A DNA stretch of 64,000 nucleotides from Rhodospirillales bacterium (GCA_016712375.1 JADJRE010000008.1:1-64000); one strand, 5' to 3'. Counted from the stretch's first letter, positions 18,403 through 28,368 are shown. Notes: generated by a model from the sequence alone, not told the origin. Program-made: numbers and translations.

Positions 18403-19905
18403 ATGTTTGCCGTGGAAGTCTACGCCGCCGTTCGGCATTTTGTTTTCATTGAGGGTAACAGCCGGCGCGAGGCGGCGCGGGTTTTCGGACTGAGCCGTGA
18501 GACGGTTTCGAAGATGTGCCGGTTCTCGTTGCCGCCCGGCTACACGCGAACGAAGCCAGTGAAAAAGCCGAAGCTTGGGGCGCTTCTGCCGGTGATCGAC
18601 GCCATTCTCGAGGCCGACGGGACGGCGCCTTCGAAGCAGCGGCATTCCTGCCAAGCGGACTCTTCGAGCGGCTGCGCGACGAGCACGGCTATGCCGGCGG
18701 TGTGACGGTGGTGAGGGACTACGTCCGGGTCGCTCGCGCCAAAGGCCGGGAGACCTTCGTGCCGCTGGCGCATCCCCCCGGGCACGCGCAGGTCGACTTC
18801 GGCGAGGCGATTGGCGTGATCGGCGGCGTCCGGCAGAAGATCCACTTCTTCTGCATGGACGTGCCACAGTCGGACGCGCCGTTCGTGAAGGCCTACCCGG
18901 CGGAGACGACGGAAGCGTTTCTCGACGGTCATGTGTCGGCGTTCGCCTTCTTTGGCGGCGTGCCGCTGTCGGTGCTTTACGACAACACGACGATCGCGGT
19001 GGCGAAGATCTGCGGTGACGGCAGGCGGGAGCGGACCCGGGCCTTCACCGAACTTCAGAGCCACTACCTGTTCCGCGACCGTTTTGGCCGTCCCGGCAAG
19101 GGCAACGACAAGAGGGCAAGGTCGAGGGGCTGGTGAAGTATGCCCGATCGAACTTCATGACGCCGATCCCCAGGCAGCAAGCTACGACGATCTCAATGTG
19201 ATGCTGGAAGAGCGCTGCCGGCGCCGACAGGGCGAACGCGCCGGTCGCCACAGCGAGACCATCGGCGAGCGTCTCGTCGCCGACCTGGAGTCCTTTCGGG
19301 ATCTGCCCGCCGTGCCGCTGGAGGCGTGCGAGAAGCGGGCGGCGCGGGTCTCGTCAACCGCCCTGGTCCGCTACCGCTGCAACGACTACTCGGTGCCGAC
19401 GGCATACGGCTTCCGGGATGTTGTGGTGAAGGGCTTCGTCGACGAGGTGGTGATCCTGTGTGCCGGCGAGCAGATCGCCCGACATCGCCGCGCCTACGGC
19501 ACCGGGACCTTCGTGTTCGAGCCGCTGCACTACCTCGCGCTGATCGAGACGAAGCCAAATGCCCTGGACCAGGCGGCGGCGCTGAAAGACTGGGATCTGC
19601 CGGAGGCGTTCCAGCACCTGCGCCATCTCCTCGAAGCGCGCATGGGCAACCGCGGCAGGCGGGAGTTCATCCAGGTCCTGCGGCTGATGGAGGCGATCCC
19701 GATGGAGATCGTGGCGAGCGCGGTCACCGAAGCGATCCGGCTCGGCGCCATCGGCTTTGATGCGGTCAAGCAGATCGCGCTGGCGCGCATCGAGCGGCGA
19801 CCGGCCCGGCTCGACCTGACGGCCTATCCACATCTGCCGAGAACGGACGTCAGGATGACGACGGCGGCCGACTACGCCGTTCTCGTTCCCGGGACAGCGG
19901 CATGA
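18403..19905 (+). pseudogene. istA: IS21 transposase IstA, multiply frameshifted
   Basis: The frames join in order. First comes the helix-turn-helix start (EGNSRREAARVFGLSRETVS). A shift at about 18648-18662 leads to the DDE core (HAQVDFGEAIGVI, SVLYDNTTIAVAK). A second shift at 19110-19116 falls at the conserved KGNDKG-K-VEGLV region, and a third near 19170 leads into the C-terminal part (CNDYSVPTAYGFRDVVVKG). Restored length would be about 500 residues, normal for IstA. At least three independent indels make this copy inactive as it stands, although some could be assembly errors, as elsewhere in the window. Confidence 0.8.
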
Positions 19906-20779
19906 CCGGCAAGGCGGGCGTCGAGGCGATACCGGCGGGAACGACGAGCGGCACCCCGCAGGTTCTGCTGGCGCATCACCTCAAGCAGCTGAAGCTGCCG
20001 ACCATTCTGCGGGAGTACGACAAGGTCGCGCGCGAATGCGCCGGCGACGGCGTCGATCATCCCCGCTACCTGCTGCGCCTGGTGGAGCTGGAGCTGATCG
20101 ACCGGGAACGCCGAATGGTCGAGCGGCGGATCAAGGCGGCACGCTTCCCGGCGGTCAAAAGCCTCGACACCTTCGACTTCACCGCCATTCCGAGCCTCAA
20201 CAAGATGCTGGTGCTCGAGCTCGCTCGATGCGAGTTCGTCCTGCGCCGCGAGAACGTCATCGCGCTCGGCAATTCCGGCACCGGCAAGACGCATGCAGCC
20301 CTGGCTCTCGGTCTTGCCGCCTGCCAGAAAGGGTTCAGCGTCGCCTTCACCACCGCCGCCGCCCTCGTGCATCAGCTGATGGAAGCGCGCGACGAACGAC
20401 GGCTTCTGAAGCTGCAGCGTGATCTGCAGGCCGTGAAGTTGCTCATCATCGACGAACTCGGTTACGTGCCGCTGTCCCCGACCGGGCGGAACTTCTGTTC
20501 GAGGTCTTCTCCCAGCGCTACGAGCGCGGCTCGACCCTCGTCACGTCCAATCTGCCGTTCGAGGACTGGACCTCGGTGCTGGGATCGGAACGGCTCACCG
20601 GCGCGCTGCTCGACCGGCTGACCCACCACGTCCATATCCTCACCATGAACGGCGACAGCTACCGGTTGAAGCAATCCGCCGGACGCCGTCGTCCCGCCAC
20701 CCCGGCCGATCGGGCGGAGCAAAACCAAGCCATCGCCGAGACCGTCGATCCCGAGACCGGCGAAATCGGCAAACCCTGA
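19902..20779 (+). pseudogene. istB: IS21 helper ATPase IstB, one frameshift
   Basis: The start overlaps the end of istA. Walker A is visible as GNSGTGKTH (about residue 126) and Walker B as LLIIDELGYVPLSPTG. The frame breaks right after that at GGG 20484-20486. Adding one G gives AELLFEVFSQRYERGSTLVT and the remaining TSVLGSERLTGALLDRLTHH to the stop at 20777-20779. The restored protein is about 292 residues, slightly longer than typical IstB. IstB is the AAA+ target-selection partner of IstA. Confidence 0.8.
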
Positions 20780-20804
20780 TCCTCGAGGCAAAGCCGACGA
20801 CACG

Positions 20805-20830
20805 GCAAGGGACCCGATCGGGCCCCTTGC
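20805..20830 (+). terminator. Hairpin after istB
   Basis: GCAAGGGACCCGA at 20805-20817 pairs with TCGGGCCCCTTGC at 20818-20830 with a single mismatch. It forms a strong stem with essentially no loop bases, 26 nt downstream of the istB stop. There is no clear T-tract, so it could be a terminator for the IS transcript or simply a secondary structure in the IS end. Confidence 0.4.
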
Positions 20831-20967
20831 TGTGCTGCGCCGCTTTCGCCCAAATGGCCTGCTTTTACTCCGCCGCAGTGGCCCGGAATTGCTCCGCCGT
20901 TGACAGACCTCCTCGCTCCGTGTTCACCCGCGGCAGGCGGCCGGCCCGACTGGCGTCATCAGATCGA

Positions 20968-20991
20968 AAGATGTATCGTCCATATATGTAA
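20968..20991 (+). promoter_or_regulatory. NsrR-like operator upstream of nsrR
   Basis: AAGATGTAT at 20968-20976, then a short spacer and the weaker inverted arm ATATATGTAA to 20991. This matches the left half of the known NsrR consensus (AAGATGYAT, dyad with ATRCATCTT), and the layout is the same as in the site before norZ. It lies 54 nt before the nsrR start codon, suitable for autoregulation. The left half-site is good and the right half-site imperfect. Confidence 0.55.
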
Positions 20992-21044
20992 AAATTCGCG
21001 CACGCATGGCGGGGAGTCCGATGCTGGCGACGTGGAGGTTGCAC

Positions 21045-21509
21045 ATGCGCCTGACGACCCACACAGATTACGCTCTGCGGGTGTTGATGTACCTGGGGCT
21101 GCGCGGCGACAACTTCTCGACGATTAAGGAGATCGCGGAACAATACGGCATCTCCAAAAATCACCTGATGAAATTAGTGCATGTTCTTGGTCAGCTTGGC
21201 TACGTCCAGACAGTGCGCGGCAAGAACGGCGGGCTTCGGCTCGCGCGGCGCCCTGACGAGATCACGGTCGGCGAAATTATCCGGCAGATGGAGCCGGACA
21301 TGGCTCTCGTCGAGTGCTTCCGAAACACCGACGCCGAGTGCCGGATCGTCAAGACCTGCATTCTTCAGAGTGCGCTAGGAGAAGCCCTGCATTGCTTTCT
21401 AGAGGCCCTTGACCAATACACGCTATCGGATCTGCTGGTCCCTGGCGAAGATCTCTCGCGATCATTCCCAATTTACGTTGAGCGGCCACAAGCCGACGCC
21501 ATGACTTGA
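21045..21509 (+). CDS. nsrR: Rrf2-family nitric-oxide sensor NsrR
   Basis: 154 residues. I took the ATG at 21045 (MRLTTHTDYALRVLMYLG), preceded by GTGGAGG, because Rrf2 proteins begin with exactly this motif. The winged helix has IAEQYGISKNHLMKLVHVL (about 29-47) and GGLRLAR. Three cysteines in VECFRNTDAECRIVKTCIL (about 88-106) are the iron-sulfur ligands that react with NO. NsrR represses NO-detoxification genes until NO damages its cluster. The neighbouring norZ is convergent, and both genes carry NsrR-like boxes, which supports the specific name over other Rrf2 members. Confidence 0.87.
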   Translation: MRLTTHTDYALRVLMYLGLRGDNFSTIKEIAEQYGISKNHLMKLVHVLGQLGYVQTVRGKNGGLRLARRPDEITVGEIIRQMEPDMALVECFRNTDAECRIVKTCILQSALGEALHCFLEALDQYTLSDLLVPGEDLSRSFPIYVERPQADAMT

Positions 21510-21598
21510 CTTCTGCATATCATCCGAAAATGCGCGTTTAGATTTCGAGACTTCGAGGATACATCCCCGCCCGGGGCCTGAGGCCGCATATCGGCTGG

Positions 21599-21622
21599 GG
21601 GGACGGCACGCAAGCCGTCCCC
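21599..21622. terminator. Hairpin between convergent nsrR and norZ
   Basis: GGGGACGGC at 21599-21607 pairs perfectly with GCCGTCCCC at 21614-21622 around a six-base loop, in the gap between two converging genes. It has no T-tract on either strand, so termination efficiency is uncertain. Its position fits a bidirectional terminator. Confidence 0.45.
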
Positions 21623-21694
21623 GCCCGATCGCAGTTAAGCCCGCCGCTTTGCCCACCCACGGTTCGCTCTGCACTTCGGGGGCGGCCGTTGCGC

Positions 21695-23981
21695 TCATTC
21701 CGCCGCCAACGGGCCTTCCCCTTTCCGTCCGGTCGCGAGCGGTACATGCCCCAGGCTGCCGCGCCAGAGCTTGAACAGAAAGAGGGCGATGAGCAGCGCG
21801 CCCAAACCGAAGACAATGTCGCCCGGAACCCGCATCCACACCAATGTTTGCACCAGCGGCGAATGCACCACCTCGACCGACCGTGCGTACCACAGCCCCT
21901 GGGAGACGGCCGCCCAGCCCTGAATAGCTCCGATCGGAAGCAGCGATAGAAACACCATCATCGCCAGCCCGATGTTCAAGCCCCAGAAGCCCCACTTCAG
22001 CAGCCGGTCGTCCCAGGCGGCGGACTGTAAGCCCGCGCAGGCAGAACAGCATCAAACCGATGCCGAGCATGCCGTAGACGCCAAACAAGGCGGCGTGCGC
22101 GTGCACCGCCGTCGTATTCAGACCCTGGATGTAGTAGAGCGAGATCGGCGGGTTCACAAGGAAGCCGAAAACGCCGGCACCCAGCATGTTCCAGAAGGCA
22201 ACCGCGACAAAGAACAGGATTGGCCAGCGGTAGGTCCACACCCATCGCGCCGACTTTGTCATCCGATAGTTGTGGTAGCCTTCTAATCCAAGCAGCACCA
22301 GCGGCACCACCTCCAGCGCCGAGACCACGGCGCCTAATGCCATCACCGAAGGGGGCGTGCCCGCCCAGTAGAGATGATGCAGCGTGCCGATGATGCCGCC
22401 TGACAGGAAAATGATCGTCGACACCAGCACCGCCGACGACGCGATCTTCGGTCGGACCAGACCGAGCTTCATGAACAGCATGGCGATGACGGCAGTTGCG
22501 AATACTTCGAAGAAGCCCTCCACCCAAAGGTGCACGACCCACCAGCGCCAGTATTCGATCATCGACAGCGCCGTGCGTTGTCCCCATGTGAGACCGGCTG
22601 CATAGAACAGCGCGATGGCAACGGTCGATATGAACACCATGGCGATGAGTGGCTGGCTGTCGCCCGGCTTGCGCAATGCTGGCCATAGCGCCCGGCCAAC
22701 CAGCAGCAACCAGAGCAGCAGGCCCACGAACAGCAGAATCTGCCAGAATCGTCCGAGATCGATGTATTCGTAGCCCTGGTGACCGAACCAAAAATTCGCA
22801 TCAAGACCTAGCTTCTGCTGGACGCCGAACCACTCCCCGGCCAGCGATCCAACAACCACGATCAGTAGCGCTCCGAACAACACGTTGACGCCGGTAGTCT
22901 GCCACGGTGGATCGTAGCCGGAGGCCGCGGAAGCGATGTAAAGCCCCGTGGCGAGCCAAGCGGTAGCGATCCAGAATATGGCGATCTGGGTGTGCCACGT
23001 TCGGGTCACGGCGTACGGCAGCCAGTCGGCCAGCGGGAAGCCGTAAAAATGGGTGCCCTCGACGGTGTAGTGCGCGGTCAGGGTGCCAAGCCCGATCTGG
23101 ACCAGGAACAGGAGCATCACAACGCCGAAATACTTGCGGGTGGCCAGCATCGAGCGGGTCGGCCGCAGCGCCTCCATAGGATCGCTGGCCGGCGGCGCCG
23201 TAGCCGGCTCCTCGGCGAGCTGAGCGGCCTGATACCAGACCAGGAGCCCGATTGCGCCGATTAAGGCGATGAACGAGGCGACTGACCAGACGACCGCCTC
23301 GGTCGTCGTGAGATTGCCGATGAGCGGCTCGTGCGGCCAATTCATGGTGTAGGTCGCGGTCTCGCCGGGTCGATTTGTCGCTGTCGCCCACGAAGTCCAG
23401 AAGAAAAAGGTTGTCAGCGCCGCGCGACGCGACGCATCGGGAACTGGGTTTTCGGGCAAGGCGTACTTTTCGCGCAAATCCGCCTGCTCCGGCGCCGCTC
23501 CGAAAAGACCCTCGTAGTATGCCCTGTTGTCGCGGATCGCGGCGGCCCGCTCAGCGGACACGGTGAGGATGCCTGTCGCGGGATCGACGTGATCGTTGCG
23601 GATCTCCCCAGCCAATCGTTCCTTCAGCGCCGCCTGCTGCTCACGGCTGACATCCACGAACGGGACGCCATAGTCACGCTCGGCCCAGCGGTCGAGCATG
23701 AACACGAGTTCGCGGTGCAGCCAGTCGGCCGACCAGTCCGGCGTAAGGTAGGCGCCGTGGCCCCAGATCGAGCCGAGCTGTTGCCCGCCCATCGACTGCC
23801 ATACCTGGCGGCCGCGGTGCATATCTTCGGCGGTAAACAGCGTTTCGCCACCCTCGGTCACCACCGCCGAAGGAATGGGCGGCCGGTTCACGTAAATCTG
23901 CTGCCCGATAAAGCCGAGAACGGCGAACGAGCCAACGACGATAACCCCGAGGACGATCCAAAGACGGCGGATGTTGTGCAC
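21695..23981 (-). CDS. norZ: Quinol-dependent nitric oxide reductase, frameshift near 22033
   Basis: I chose the GTG at 23981 because AGGAGGT lies 5 nt upstream. The protein begins with one membrane helix and a periplasmic domain (WQSMGGQQLGSIWGHGAYLTP) fused to the 12-helix haem-copper NorB core. Visible core motifs are THFYGFP, WLATGLYIAS, VEGFFEVFATA and HAHAALFGVYGMLGIGL with histidine ligands. This fused layout marks qNOR, which reduces NO to N2O with quinol. One extra G at 22032-22034 breaks the frame after LMLFCLRG; the last part (NIGLAMMVFLSLLPIGAIQG) continues in the next frame to the stop at 21695. An assembly error is likely. Confidence 0.88.
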
Positions 23982-24141
23982 CGCAGACCTCCTGTGTTGC
24001 CGGGCAGCAGGTAACTCCGGCGGATCGGGAGTCGAGTTACCGCGCGCTGCCAATAGGTTGTAGGCGGCTGACCCGTTGCGTCTCGATCTATGTCAGCCCG
24101 AGGGCGATGACACGGCCAGCGACCCGGGATGCCTCGTCAAT

Positions 24142-24163
24142 AGATGCATACGTCATACATCTT
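24142..24163 (-). promoter_or_regulatory. NsrR-like operator upstream of norZ
   Basis: A 22-base near-perfect dyad. AGATGCATA at 24142-24150 and CATACATCTT ending at 24163 flank a short spacer, closely matching the known NsrR consensus AAGATGYATTT-N-AAATRCATCTT. It lies about 160 nt before the norZ start and shares its left-arm sequence with the box before nsrR. NO-responsive repression of norZ is therefore likely. The surrounding 285-base gap between ndh and norZ holds nothing else I can identify. Confidence 0.72.
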
Positions 24164-24266
24164 TAGATGCTCAGGCACAAGATGCGTGCGCGACGCATGC
24201 TCAGGGCGGCGACCGCGCGGCCGGTACAGTCTCTCGTGCACTTCACGCCTCGCGACAGCACGGTCG

Positions 24267-25694
24267 TCACTCTGTTGCGGCTTCTACTTCGCGTCTGGCC
24301 ACCTCAGAGGGTGGCGCCGGACGGCGCCTGTCCCGGGGTAGGGGAACTGCTTTAGGGTCCGGCACCTCGACGTAGTCGCCGGCGATCAGCCGTGCTCCCC
24401 GATCGTAGGTGAGATATCTCCAGAACCACTGCATCGACACCAGGAAGCGATGCTGGAAGCCCACGAGCAGATATACGTGGATCACCGCCCAAGCAAACCA
24501 GGCAAACCAGCCCTTCACCTTGAATCTGTGATGTTCGAAAACCGCTGCATGCCGTCCCACGATGGCCGTGTTCCCCCGGCTGCTGTACCTGAACGGCGGC
24601 AGCGGCTCGCCTGTGCGAATGTGCGCCGCCAAAGCCCTGCCGAGATGAATACCCTGCTGCTTTGCCACCTGAGCAAGGCCGGGAAGAGGCTCTCCATTCT
24701 CATCGGTAAATGCCGCCACGTCTCCAAGCGCGAAGACGTCGCGGAGGCCCGGGACCGCGAGCGTCGCATCCACCGCGATGCGCCCGGCGCGGTCGGTTTC
24801 CCCCAGCTGCCTCGCAAGCGGGGATGCCGAAACCCCTGCGGCCCAGATCACCAGGCCCACAGGCAGGGTCTGGCCAGCGATGCTCACTAATCCCGGCCCA
24901 ACCTCGCCTACGGCTTCGCCTGTCCGGACCTGCACACCAAGACGCTTCAACCGGGACGCCGCATAGGCCGAGATGTCTTCCGAAAAGCCGGGGAGCAGTC
25001 TCGGCCCTGCCTCCACCAGCGTGATCTTCGCGGCCGCCGGATTGATGCTTCGGAAGTCGCGGGCGAGCGTGTACCTGCTCAACTCGGCGATTGCACCGGC
25101 GAGCTCCACGCCTGTCGGTCCGCCGCCGATAATGGCGACGCTGAGGAGCCGGTCTCGTTCGACCGGATCGTCCGTCCGCTCCGCCCGCTCGAAGGTAAGA
25201 AGAAGCTGCGACCTGATGTGACGCGCATCCTCGATCGTCTTCAGGCCTGGAGCCCACTTCGCCCATTCATCGTGGCCGAAGTAGCCATGAACCGCGCCAC
25301 TGGCGAGAACCAGGCGCTTGAAGCCTACGCTGTGTCCGCAGGTCAGGCGGACTTCACGATGAGCGAGGTCTACTTCGGACACTTCCCCGAAAAGCACCTG
25401 GACCGGATGCTTACCACGGAGCACTTTCCGGATCGGCTCGGCGACGTCCGTTGCCGAGAGGGCTGCGGTTGCGACCTGATAAAGCAGCGGTTGGAAGAGA
25501 TGGTGGTTGTGCCGGTCGATCACAATCGTCTCGACGCCGGCCCTGCCAAGTTCCTTGGCCACCTCCAAGCCGGCAAACCCCGCCCCAATGATAACGACGT
25601 CCGACCGGCGAGCAACCTGCGGACCGTCCAAGCGAGGCGACGCCTGTTCTGGTTCCACGGATGTTCCTTGTATGAACGAAAGAGCGTTGTTCAT
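24267..25694 (-). CDS. ndh: Type II NADH:quinone oxidoreductase (NDH-2)
   Basis: 475 residues. The first dinucleotide-binding fold VVIIGAGFAGLEVAKEL is near 33-49. The NDH-2 motif NHHLFQPLLYQVATAALS is near 83, and the NADH-binding fold VAIIGGGPTGVELAGAIAEL near 186. VFALGDVAAF and AKQQG follow, then a C-terminal membrane-anchoring helix region (KGWFAWFAWAVIHVYLLVGF). It passes electrons from NADH to quinone without pumping protons. It lies 285 bases upstream of norZ on the same strand, so it could supply quinol to the NO reductase. Confidence 0.92.
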   Translation of the reverse strand: MNNALSFIQGTSVEPEQASPRLDGPQVARRSDVVIIGAGFAGLEVAKELGRAGVETIVIDRHNHHLFQPLLYQVATAALSATDVAEPIRKVLRGKHPVQVLFGEVSEVDLAHREVRLTCGHSVGFKRLVLASGAVHGYFGHDEWAKWAPGLKTIEDARHIRSQLLLTFERAERTDDPVERDRLLSVAIIGGGPTGVELAGAIAELSRYTLARDFRSINPAAAKITLVEAGPRLLPGFSEDISAYAASRLKRLGVQVRTGEAVGEVGPGLVSIAGQTLPVGLVIWAAGVSASPLARQLGETDRAGRIAVDATLAVPGLRDVFALGDVAAFTDENGEPLPGLAQVAKQQGIHLGRALAAHIRTGEPLPPFRYSSRGNTAIVGRHAAVFEHHRFKVKGWFAWFAWAVIHVYLLVGFQHRFLVSMQWFWRYLTYDRGARLIAGDYVEVPDPKAVPLPRDRRRPAPPSEVARREVEAATE

Positions 25695-25761
25695 CTCAGG
25701 GGGAAAGCTCGGTCATACGGCATGCCATCGCGTCGAGCGGACTTCCCGCAGATCCCACGGA

Positions 25762-26145
25762 CTAAGGGTCAAGTCGCCCAGAGTGGACCGTTCTACGATT
25801 AACCGAGGGAGGACCTGCGTGTTCCCAGCCTTTGCTCGCAAGTTCAAATCTTTTCTGATTGCCGATACTGCCGCCGGTTCGCGGGCACGGCGGTCCGTCC
25901 TCTTCCAGCTCTCGCTTATTCGCCGCCGCCGTCATCACCAGCGGCACCGACGTTGCGCGCGCGAAGTAGCCGGCCAGCGGACCCCACACCACCGCCACGC
26001 CCACGTCGCCGGCGATGACTGCCTCGACGATACGCGCCGACGGATTAGCGTCGCGGTAATCGCCGTAGACGGTGTAGCCGACGACGGTATCAATAATTCC
26101 GCGCTCGCGGCGAAACCTCCCGTCTGCCCGGGCGGAAACCTCGTT
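25762..26145 (-). pseudogene. Fragment of a XoxJ/MoxJ-like periplasmic binding protein
   Basis: The minus-strand frame encodes GIIDTVVGYTVYGDYRD, then ARIVEAVIAGDVGVAVVWGP and LAGYFARATSVPLVM. These strongly resemble the core of the quinoprotein-dehydrogenase-associated substrate-binding protein of methanol oxidation systems. Both ends are lost: upstream codons end at a TGA, and after VPLVMT the sequence no longer matches. No PQQ dehydrogenase or XoxG gene is nearby. It is probably the relic of a lost gene. The rest of 25695-26279 has no gene I can support. Confidence 0.55.
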
Positions 26146-26279
26146 TGAGAATCAACATGGATCCCAGACGGTTGGCGCGGCGCGGAGGGGAGGGGCTGAA
26201 ATCCCGCCAGTGCCGGCGCGCTCTGTTACCGGGCCCTCCGCGTGCTACGAGGCGAGGAGAGAAGATTGCGTGACCTCAA

Positions 26280-27072
26280 CTACCGCCTGCCGGCCGGGCG
26301 TGCTGGTGCATTCAGGCAGCGCTGCAGGCCGTCCGCCAGCGCTGCCGCGATGCGCCGCTGCGTCTGCGGCTGGCGCAGGACCTCCTCGTCATTCGGGTTG
26401 AGGATGATGCCGGCCTCCACGAGGACCGCCGGTGAGCGCGCCGTCTTCAGCACGATCAGGTCGTCGAAGAAGTAGACGCCGTTGGTGTCGTCCGCGAGCG
26501 GCCGGTTCTCGCCGCGGATGGGCTCGGCGTGATGCAGCGACGGCGTCTGGCCATCGGCGCGCAGCGCTTCGCCGATCGCCTGGGCGCAGACCAGGCTGGC
26601 CTCGGGTTGCGCGTTCTTGCGGGAGACGAACAGCGAATAGCCGGAGAAGCGGTCGCTTCGGCGCTGCTCGCGTCCGTCCACCATCCACGCCTCCAGATAT
26701 TGCGGCTGCACCGGGATCGTGGTGGATCGATAGGAAGAAGTCGGCGCCGGTGGCCGCGGCGGTGCGGGCTGTCAGATCGTCGGCGTCGCCCCGATCACCG
26801 ATCAACCGGGTGCGGAAACCGCGCGCGCGCAGCACCTCCCCAACGACCAGTGCGAGCTCCCGATTGAACGAGAACTCGGGACGGCCCTTGGCGCTGGTCG
26901 CGCCCGCGCGTGCCAGTGAATGGCCAACATCGACGGCGATCAGCGGTGCGTCGGCCGCAGATGCTGCAACACCACCGCCGAATACCCACGCCAGCAGCAC
27001 CGACAGGAACGCAGCACGGCATCCCCATTGCCGGCGATCCCGCCGCTCCCTGGCTTGGCCCTGGCCGGGCAT
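26280..27072 (-). CDS. N-acetylmuramoyl-L-alanine amidase, frameshift near 26713
   Basis: The ATG at 27072 gives a signal peptide (VFGGGVAASAADA), then the Amidase_3 motifs IAVDVGHS with the first zinc histidine, FSFNRELAL with the glutamate, and FLSIHHD. One extra C at 26711-26715 breaks the frame; the second frame continues VQPQYLEAWMVDG, then HAEPIRGENRPL and AVLVEAGIILNPNDEE to the stop. The restored enzyme is about 263 residues and cleaves the amide between MurNAc and the peptide during cell separation. All zinc ligands and the catalytic VEAG glutamate are present, so an assembly error seems likely. Confidence 0.8.
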
Positions 27073-27090
27073 CGTCGCGGTGGCTCGCCC

Positions 27091-27282
27091 TCAGCCGGCA
27101 GCCCCAGCTGTGGGTTGAAGCTCGCCGAGCGGCTCGGCCTCAACCATCTCCGCAACCTGCTCGTACAACGTCGCAAAATCCTGGAGGCGCTTCGCCAGTT
27201 CCTGGTCCGGACCGGTCATCGCCCGGAACATCGTTGCCGCCTCGCGCAGCAGCCTCGCCGCCAGATCCGCGTGCGTGGTCAT
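27091..27282 (-). CDS. Small conserved-looking helical protein
   Basis: 63 residues, MTTHADLAARLLREAATMFRA..., almost entirely amphipathic helix with many Ala/Leu/Glu and no export signal. It ends 18 nt before the amidase start on the same strand and so may be co-transcribed with it. I do not recognise the family. Confidence 0.5.
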   Translation of the reverse strand: MTTHADLAARLLREAATMFRAMTGPDQELAKRLQDFATLYEQVAEMVEAEPLGELQPTAGAAG

Positions 27283-27408
27283 CGCATCGTCCTTTCCATG
27301 TCACCCCAGGTCGGCGATCGCAGGCGTTCCCCCCCACGGCCGCATAGTCGAAGGAAATACGTCGGCCCGCGGCGCAATGCTAGTCCGGATCGATCCCCCG
27401 CCTGTCGA

Positions 27409-28368
27409 TCACGCTCCACCCTGCGTGCCGTCCGGGGGCGAAGGCACGAAGACCCGGATCGCCTTGGGCACGACGCGGAACACGACCGGCGTGCGGGCGC
27501 GAACCTCGCCGTCGACGTTCACCCGAAGGGGCCGGTCGGTTTCAACGGCGATTTCCTGGCCGTGCAGCGACAAGATGTCGTCGATTGGGCGGTGCCAGCC
27601 CCAGCGCAGGATCGGCAGCAGCACTGCCAGCCGCCATCCCGGCAACCGCGGCAGCGCGTAGAGATCGAGGCGGGCGTCGTCGATCGCCGCGTCGTCGACG
27701 ATGGTCATGCCGCCGCCGTAATAGCGGCCGTTGCCAACGGCGAGCTGCATCGAGCGGAGCTCCGTCGCGTCACCGTCGCAGGTAATTCGGGCGAGAAACG
27801 AACGTTGTTCATGCACCGCTTCCCAGGCGCAGGCGAGGTAGGCAAAAACCCCCCATCGCTGCTTGCGGTCGGGTGATAATCGGCGGGCGATGCGGACACT
27901 GAGCCCCATGCTGGCGACGTTGAAGAAATGCGTCGGCACGCCACCTGCGCTTTCAATGCGGCCGACATCAATCTGCCGGGTATGGCCCTCGGCGATAATT
28001 CGGCAGGCACTCTCCGCCTCGGCCGGAATCCCGAGGGTACGGGCAAGATCATTGGCGTTGCCCATTGGCAGAACGCCGACGGGCAGGCCGCACTCCAGCA
28101 AGACATCGAGCGCATGACTGAAGGTGCCGTCGCCGCCGCCGAGAACGACGAGGTCAAAGCCCTTTGCCTGTTGCCGGATCAACTCGGAAATACGGTCCGG
28201 CTCGTCAGGCGTTTGCACCTCGGTGTCGATGCCGGATTGATGCAGCAGGTGAAGGCCACTTTCGAGCGGCAAGTTGCCGCGCGTTCCCTTGCGGTTGATC
28301 AGCAGCAGCGCCCGGCGTCGCCCCTCTGATTGGTGGGGTCTTCCCCCGCTGCTCGTCTGCTCGTTCAA
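27409..28368 (-). CDS. YegS/DagK-type diacylglycerol (lipid) kinase
   Basis: 319 residues. The DAGK catalytic N-domain shows LLLINRKGTRGN (about 21), VVLGGGDGTFSHAL (about 75, the GGGDGT ATP-binding loop) and VLPMGNANDLARTLGIP (about 98). The C-terminal beta domain contains NGRYYGGGM and an ...RVNVDGEVRARTPV substrate region. It phosphorylates a lipid such as diacylglycerol. Its ATG overlaps the stop of the threonine aldolase gene in an ATGA, indicating translational coupling. Confidence 0.87.
   Translation of the reverse strand: MNEQTSSGGRPHQSEGRRRALLLINRKGTRGNLPLESGLHLLHQSGIDTEVQTPDEPDRISELIRQQAKGFDLVVLGGGDGTFSHALDVLLECGLPVGVLPMGNANDLARTLGIPAEAESACRIIAEGHTRQIDVGRIESAGGVPTHFFNVASMGLSVRIARRLSPDRKQRWGVFAYLACAWEAVHEQRSFLARITCDGDATELRSMQLAVGNGRYYGGGMTIVDDAAIDDARLDLYALPRLPGWRLAVLLPILRWGWHRPIDDILSLHGQEIAVETDRPLRVNVDGEVRARTPVVFRVVPKAIRVFVPSPPDGTQGGA

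Larger units (their letters stand above)
18293..20905 (+). mobile_element. IS21-family element, both genes frameshifted
   Basis: The element is bounded by TGT/ACA ends at about 18293 and 20905. The left end contains GGTGACAAATTAGGCCAC and GGAGCAAAATCCGGCCAG. The right end, read inverted, contains GGAGCAATTCCGGGCCAC and GGAGTAAAAGCAGGCCAT. These are the repeated transposase-binding words usual for IS21. Inside lie istA and istB in tandem. No target duplication is visible. The left end cuts an IS6 transposase and the right end is 140 bases from nsrR. End positions are accurate to a few bases. Confidence 0.75.
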
